Shown here in pieces: positions 7,541 to 10,785 of a stretch of DNA of 10,785 bases. The DNA comes from Ignavibacteriota bacterium. GTDB lineage: Bacteria > Bacteroidota > Ignavibacteria > Palsa-1295. Made by a program: the position numbers and the translations under genes. The stretch is taken from assembly GCA_025357895.1 (NCBI GenBank), contig JANYLL010000113.1, positions 1 to 10,785 of the forward strand, written 5' to 3'. The number at the start of each line of letters is the position of its first letter. Position 1 is the first letter of the stretch. The notes beneath the pieces were generated by a model. That model did no database searches. It saw nothing but the letters and a program-made list of their open reading frames with translations, and was not told the DNA's origin.

Positions 7541-8188
7541 TTATGCATACTTAATGACAATGCCTTCCATTACATTTGCAACATGTTCGCATTTATCAAT
7601 TGCGTTTTCTATATCTCCTAAAATTTCTTTGAGCTTGATAAGTTCGATGGGATCTTTTTGCTCGCGGAAAAGTCTTGCTATGGCATTATGATAAATATCA
7701 TCTCCTGCATTTTCGCAGGTATTGATGTGTTCGCAAAGACGATGGATCTCTTCACGATTTTTCATATTCGATAACATTGGTACTGCCTGTGCCAAACTTT
7801 TTACGGCGCTGCATAATGTATCGGTAAGGTCGCGAAACTCATTCGGGAAAACCGTCACTTCATAGAGCACAGTATGCAATGCAGTATCTTCCATCAGATC
7901 GAGAATATCATCGAGTATTGAAGCAAGCGCAAAAATATCTTCTCGGTCAATGGGCGTGATGAACGTCTGTGAAACATCATTAAAAATGTCATGTGTAATG
8001 ATATCGCCGCGATGCTCGGCATCTTCGATCTTCGAGATCAGGATCTTCCTTTCAGCCGGAGAAGTAGCATCCAATAGCAGCCGCAGATCGGTCGAAGCGG
8101 ATTGGATATTGCCTACATTGGCAGTAAAAAGATCAAAATATTGATTCTCCTTTGGGAGAATGCTTCGGATAAAATTTGCAAATCCCAT
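7541..8188 (-). CDS. DUF47/PhoU-like accessory protein of the phosphate permease
   Basis: This 215-residue, predominantly helical, soluble protein has the features of the DUF47 (PF01865) family, which is distantly related to PhoU and found beside PiT transporters, where it is thought to modulate transport. Visible family features are EDAEHRGDIITHDI (55-68), the FITPIDREDIFALA segment (76-89) followed by an acidic helix ILDDILDLMED (91-101), the second-half counterpart INTCENAGDDIYHNAI (155-170), and KCEHVANVMEGIVIKYA at the C terminus. The paired E/D-rich helices match the metal-binding pattern of PhoU-type bundles. The length is normal for the family. It is the first gene of the two-gene operon with the permease 9 bp downstream, and is separated from the P450 stop by 82 bp that hold a possible promoter element. 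The start at 8188 gives MGFANFIRSILPKE, a typical family N terminus. Confidence 0.92.
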   Translation of the reverse strand: MGFANFIRSILPKENQYFDLFTANVGNIQSASTDLRLLLDATSPAERKILISKIEDAEHRGDIITHDIFNDVSQTFITPIDREDIFALASILDDILDLMEDTALHTVLYEVTVFPNEFRDLTDTLCSAVKSLAQAVPMLSNMKNREEIHRLCEHINTCENAGDDIYHNAIARLFREQKDPIELIKLKEILGDIENAIDKCEHVANVMEGIVIKYA

Positions 8189-8231
8189 TGTATTATGGCA
8201 ATATTATTAAATCATTACGAAATTATTACCA

Positions 8232-8239
8232 CAAATTTA
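8232..8239 (-). promoter_or_regulatory. Possible Bacteroidota-type -7 element upstream of the DUF47-pit operon
   Basis: On the minus strand this reads TAAATTTG, which matches the TAnnTTTG -7 consensus of Bacteroidota primary promoters. It lies about 43 bp upstream of the DUF47 ATG in the only spacer available to the operon. No convincing TTG -33 box is seen at the expected distance, so this is a weak call. Confidence 0.3.
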
Positions 8240-8270
8240 AGGAAGAAACTCCGAGGTATAGTCGAAAATG

Positions 8271-9617
8271 CTATTTTACTTCCAAAAGCCTCACCCGAAT
8301 ACCACCTTTGGGTCTCAGTGTAATCAGAGGCTCCATTTCTACCAGAGTTGAATCTAACAATTCGAAGGAAAATTTCTGCGCAATAGTAGCTGTCATCAAA
8401 TGTCCTTCGATCAAAGCGAACTGATTACCGATGCATACACGCGCCCCACCTCCAAAAGGAAGATAGGCGTGACGCGGAATCATCTTTTCATTTTCAGGAC
8501 TGAAACGATCCGGATCGAATTTTTCCGGATCAGGAAAAAATTCAGCTTTCCGGTGAAGAAGATACGGACTGATAATAATTGCCGCATTTTTCTTTATTAA
8601 ATATCCGTCTATGAGACAATCACTGATCGCAGTGCGGACAATAATATATGCAGGGGGATAAAGCCGCATTGCTTCTTTGAAGATCTGCAAAGTATAAGGC
8701 AATCGCGGAAGATCATCAAGTGTCGGCGCCTTACCTCCGAGAACTACAAGTTCATCTTGCAGTTTTTTAAATATCTCCGGATTCTTCGCAAGTAAATACC
8801 ACATCCATGCCGTTGCATTTGCTGTGGTCTCATGACCTGCGAGAAAGATCGTCATTGCTTCGTCTCGAACTTGTTTATCCGTCATTCCAGATCCATCATC
8901 TTCATCACGCGCCAGAAGCAGCATTGAAAGAAGATCACCCGCATCGGTTTTAGAATTTCTCCGTTCGGAGATCATTCCATAAATGATCTTATCAAGTCCT
9001 GCAATTTCCTTACGAACTCTGTTATTTCTCGGAGTGTGCCATTCAAATGGAATATGGATCGGAATGCGAAGCTGCTGCTCCGCGTAGTTCATGAGATAGG
9101 TCAGGCGACGTTTTACATCATCTGCTTCTTCGGAAAGATCGGTATTAAATAGCGTTTTGCCTGTGATACCTAAAGTGATGCGCATCATCTCACGCGAAAT
9201 ATCTATCACATCACCATCTTGCCATTGTGACATTGCACGGAGAGTATAATCAGACATCACTTTTGCGTAGTCGCGAATGCGGCGATGCACAAAAGCAGGA
9301 GCAACTAATTTTCGATTGCGTTTATGAACTTCATCTTCAGATAAAAGAAGACCGTTGCCAAGAAGCGGGCGGGTATAGATCTTAAATTGCTCACCCTTAT
9401 GAAATTTATCGGCTTGCTCGACGAACACTTCATGAATGTATTCAGGGCGATTAATAAGAACAAGTTCTCTTTTTCCGAATGTGTTGATGACAATATCAGG
9501 ATGGTAACTTTCTAATCGCTTCAAAAGAAGTACTCGGTCCCAGAAAATTCCGCGATAAGCCCGCAGAAGAGCCGGGTCGGCATTAGCTGTAATTGGGCGC
9601 GAAGCGGGTATTGTCAT
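8271..9617 (-). CDS. Cytochrome P450 monooxygenase
   Basis: This is a haem-thiolate monooxygenase of about 448 residues. Numbering from the ATG at 9617, it has the I-helix oxygen-activation motif AGHETT (260-265), the K-helix ExxR as EAMR (315-318), the meander motif DPDRF (368-372) and the haem loop FGGGARVCIG (388-397) with the cysteine ligand at 395. All key residues are intact and the length is normal. There is no N-terminal membrane anchor, so it is probably cytosolic. The I-helix and haem-loop pattern resembles the CYP102/CYP4-like branch (fatty-acid or terpenoid hydroxylases), but the substrate cannot be assigned. No reductase or ferredoxin gene lies nearby, so electrons must come from elsewhere. 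An in-frame TTG at 9638 would add seven residues (VCKDQRM region) but lies inside a palindrome; I prefer the ATG. The gene is flanked by unrelated genes and is probably transcribed on its own. Confidence 0.95.
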   Translation of the reverse strand: MTIPASRPITANADPALLRAYRGIFWDRVLLLKRLESYHPDIVINTFGKRELVLINRPEYIHEVFVEQADKFHKGEQFKIYTRPLLGNGLLLSEDEVHKRNRKLVAPAFVHRRIRDYAKVMSDYTLRAMSQWQDGDVIDISREMMRITLGITGKTLFNTDLSEEADDVKRRLTYLMNYAEQQLRIPIHIPFEWHTPRNNRVRKEIAGLDKIIYGMISERRNSKTDAGDLLSMLLLARDEDDGSGMTDKQVRDEAMTIFLAGHETTANATAWMWYLLAKNPEIFKKLQDELVVLGGKAPTLDDLPRLPYTLQIFKEAMRLYPPAYIIVRTAISDCLIDGYLIKKNAAIIISPYLLHRKAEFFPDPEKFDPDRFSPENEKMIPRHAYLPFGGGARVCIGNQFALIEGHLMTATIAQKFSFELLDSTLVEMEPLITLRPKGGIRVRLLEVK

Positions 9618-9620
9618 GCG

Positions 9621-9638
9621 TTGGTCTTTGCAGACCAA
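9621..9638. promoter_or_regulatory. Perfect inverted repeat just upstream of the P450 start (possible operator)
   Basis: The sequence ttggtct-ttgc-agaccaa is a perfect 7-bp inverted repeat with a 4-nt centre. It ends three bases upstream of the ATG at 9617 in the 53-bp gap after the preceding cargo gene. No T-run follows it on either side, so it does not look like an intrinsic terminator. It could be an operator for a regulator, or a leader hairpin that masks the start codon. No regulator gene is in the window. Confidence 0.4.
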
Positions 9639-9670
9639 TACGAATTCTAGATGAATGGAGTTTCAGAAAT

Positions 9671-10785
9671 TTATTTGCGCAGAAGAATAATCTCTGTTGA
9701 ACCTACCAGGTTTCCCCCTGAAATAATTCTAAGGAAAACGACACCGGAGGTATTAGGTAAAACAAGACTACTAATATTTATGCCTTCATTAAGTTCGCCA
9801 ATGTTTTGTGTGCCCAACGATCTTCCGGCGGCATCATAGAAATGTATTTTTACATCTTCAAGATGATGTGCAATGCCCATTTTCAGCTTTGCATTATTCG
9901 ATGCAGGATTCGGAGTTACTTCCATAAAGTTAATGATTGGATTTGTCATCCCAACACTTCCATGTTGCACAGTATCTTTTTTTCCAACTCCATTGCCGGT
10001 CAATTGTACTTGTGGTTTTGTGCCTTCAGCAGTGCCGATCGTAAGTTTTGCATTTGCCTGCCCTGCTGCGATCGGGTTGAAGGAAATCCATATAGTATTT
10101 TTGCTGCCTGCCGGAATTGAAAATGCCACTAAAGGCGAATCAATGACAAACATATTCGAACCCGAAATACGAAGCGAATCGATCGTTGCCGCAGAAGTTC
10201 CGGTATTGGTGATGGTCAATACTTTCTGTAATGTCTTTGCTGAATCAACATTGCCAAAATTAAGAAGTGACGGACTTATCGTAAGTTTCGAATTAACTCC
10301 TCTGCCGCTTAAGGTTATCCGGTGCGAAGAGAGAGATGATTCATCCGTGGTGATTGTGATCGTACCTTGATATGATTGCTCTTTGGCAGCAGTGAATCGA
10401 ATCTTTATCCATGCGTATTCCTTCGGACCTAAAACATGCGCGATCGTATCGATGAATACGAAACCTCCGGACGGGTCAGTAAGATAATATCCGGTAATAT
10501 TCAGTTGCGCTAAACCAAGATTTCTGAGCATCAACATCGTGTCACTCATTCCACCAAGTTTCAAATCGCCAAAATCAATACTTGAAGGCGCTGAGAATTT
10601 TCCATCAACTCCTGTGCCACTCAGCATAATACCATGTGAATTCGAAGATGATTCATCTGTTGTAATTGTAATGATGCCCGAATATGATTGAATTTTTAAA
10701 GGATTATAATGTACTTTTATCGATGCACTATCATGAGGATTGTTGCTATGAACGGATGTATCAGAAAGCATAAACCCATTATTCG
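9671..10785 (-). CDS. T9SS cargo protein with ASH/choice-of-anchor-like Ig repeats, 5' end outside the window
   Basis: The open frame continues past position 10785 (codons for N-N-G-F precede the internal Met at 10771), so this is the C-terminal part of a longer protein; about 370 residues are visible. Numbering from that Met, three Ig-like repeats of roughly 100 residues occur: a partial one (1-55), a full one (about 60-158) and a more divergent one (about 163-262). Each ends with a strand such as ITITTDESS followed by LSGTGV, LSGRGV or LTGNGV. The openings SSIDFGDLKLG and LLNFGNVDSAKT are typical of ASH/choice-of-anchor D domains. The C terminus (about 280-366: VTPNPASNNAKLKM, VKIHFYDAAGRSLG, ending IILLRK) is a T9SS type A sorting domain. 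Such repeats usually act as stalks or spacers in large surface proteins. The functional domain, if any, lies outside the window. Confidence 0.85.
   Translation of the reverse strand, partial: NNGFMLSDTSVHSNNPHDSASIKVHYNPLKIQSYSGIITITTDESSSNSHGIMLSGTGVDGKFSAPSSIDFGDLKLGGMSDTMLMLRNLGLAQLNITGYYLTDPSGGFVFIDTIAHVLGPKEYAWIKIRFTAAKEQSYQGTITITTDESSLSSHRITLSGRGVNSKLTISPSLLNFGNVDSAKTLQKVLTITNTGTSAATIDSLRISGSNMFVIDSPLVAFSIPAGSKNTIWISFNPIAAGQANAKLTIGTAEGTKPQVQLTGNGVGKKDTVQHGSVGMTNPIINFMEVTPNPASNNAKLKMGIAHHLEDVKIHFYDAAGRSLGTQNIGELNEGINISSLVLPNTSGVVFLRIISGGNLVGSTEIILLRK
10291..10372. repeat. Intragenic tandem repeat unit, copy 2 of the ASH-like repeat end
   Basis: This encodes the repeat end ITITTDESSLSSHRITLSGR. 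It aligns with 10603-10684 at a 312-bp (104-residue) period. The protein segments are much alike, while the DNA has diverged at many third positions, so the duplication is old and maintained by selection. Confidence 0.6.
10603..10684. repeat. Intragenic tandem repeat unit, copy 1 of the ASH-like repeat end
   Basis: This encodes ITITTDESSSNSHGIMLSGT, the upstream partner of the segment at 10291-10372. More units probably lie beyond the window edge. Confidence 0.6.

Noticed and set aside
9618..9638. TTG at 9638 as the P450 start
   Set aside because: An ATG seven codons downstream gives a normal P450 N terminus, and the TTG sits within the palindrome without a ribosome binding site.
9873..10370. 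165-codon plus-strand open frame inside the ASH-repeat gene
   Set aside because: The minus-strand frame encodes recognisable repeats and a sorting domain; the plus-strand product has no recognisable features.
1..10785. CRISPR array, tRNA, rRNA or insertion sequence
   Set aside because: No regular short direct repeats with spacers, no cloverleaf-like sequence and no transposase-like protein were seen on either strand.

Overview
The window looks like a chromosome fragment from a member of the Bacteroidota/Chlorobiota (FCB) group, perhaps an Ignavibacteria- or Kapabacteria-like environmental lineage. Four of its nine genes encode secreted proteins that end in the type IX secretion system (T9SS) C-terminal sorting domain. 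Shine-Dalgarno sequences are weak or absent, as is usual in this group. The exact lineage is inference. No rRNA, tRNA, transposase, CRISPR array or T9SS machinery gene was seen.

Every recognised gene is on the minus strand, so transcription runs from position 10785 down to 1. In that order the genes are: (1) the C-terminal part of a large T9SS cargo built of ASH/choice-of-anchor-like Ig repeats (9671-10785, 5' end outside the window); (2) a stand-alone cytochrome P450 (8271-9617), with an 18-bp perfect palindrome just before its ATG; (3) a two-gene phosphate uptake operon, a DUF47/PhoU-like accessory protein (7541-8188) followed by a PiT-family phosphate permease (6539-7531); (4) a 184-bp spacer with what looks like a dispersed extragenic repeat; (5) two tandem paralogous T9SS cargo proteins of exactly 538 residues each (4738-6354 and 3110-4726), each with seven 57-63-residue repeats that I read as a seven-bladed propeller; (6) a translationally coupled pair, a very small T9SS cargo (2585-3055) and a larger secreted protein without a sorting domain (1278-2588), which share an ITF-type motif after the signal peptide; (7) a secreted glycine-rich protein with a TTG start, cut by the window edge (1-1146).

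The functional reading is a surface/secretome-rich neighbourhood interrupted by ordinary metabolism (phosphate import, a monooxygenase). The most interesting signals are the tandem seven-repeat paralogues, which share an almost unchanged 97-bp block in their sorting domains (four differences, all synonymous transitions), and the small-cargo/CTD-less pair with an ATGA overlap. I did not find a clear defence, mobile or RNA-based system. No gene-free stretch exceeds 300 bases; the longest are 6355-6538 (184 bp) and 1147-1277 (131 bp, where I see no convincing structure).
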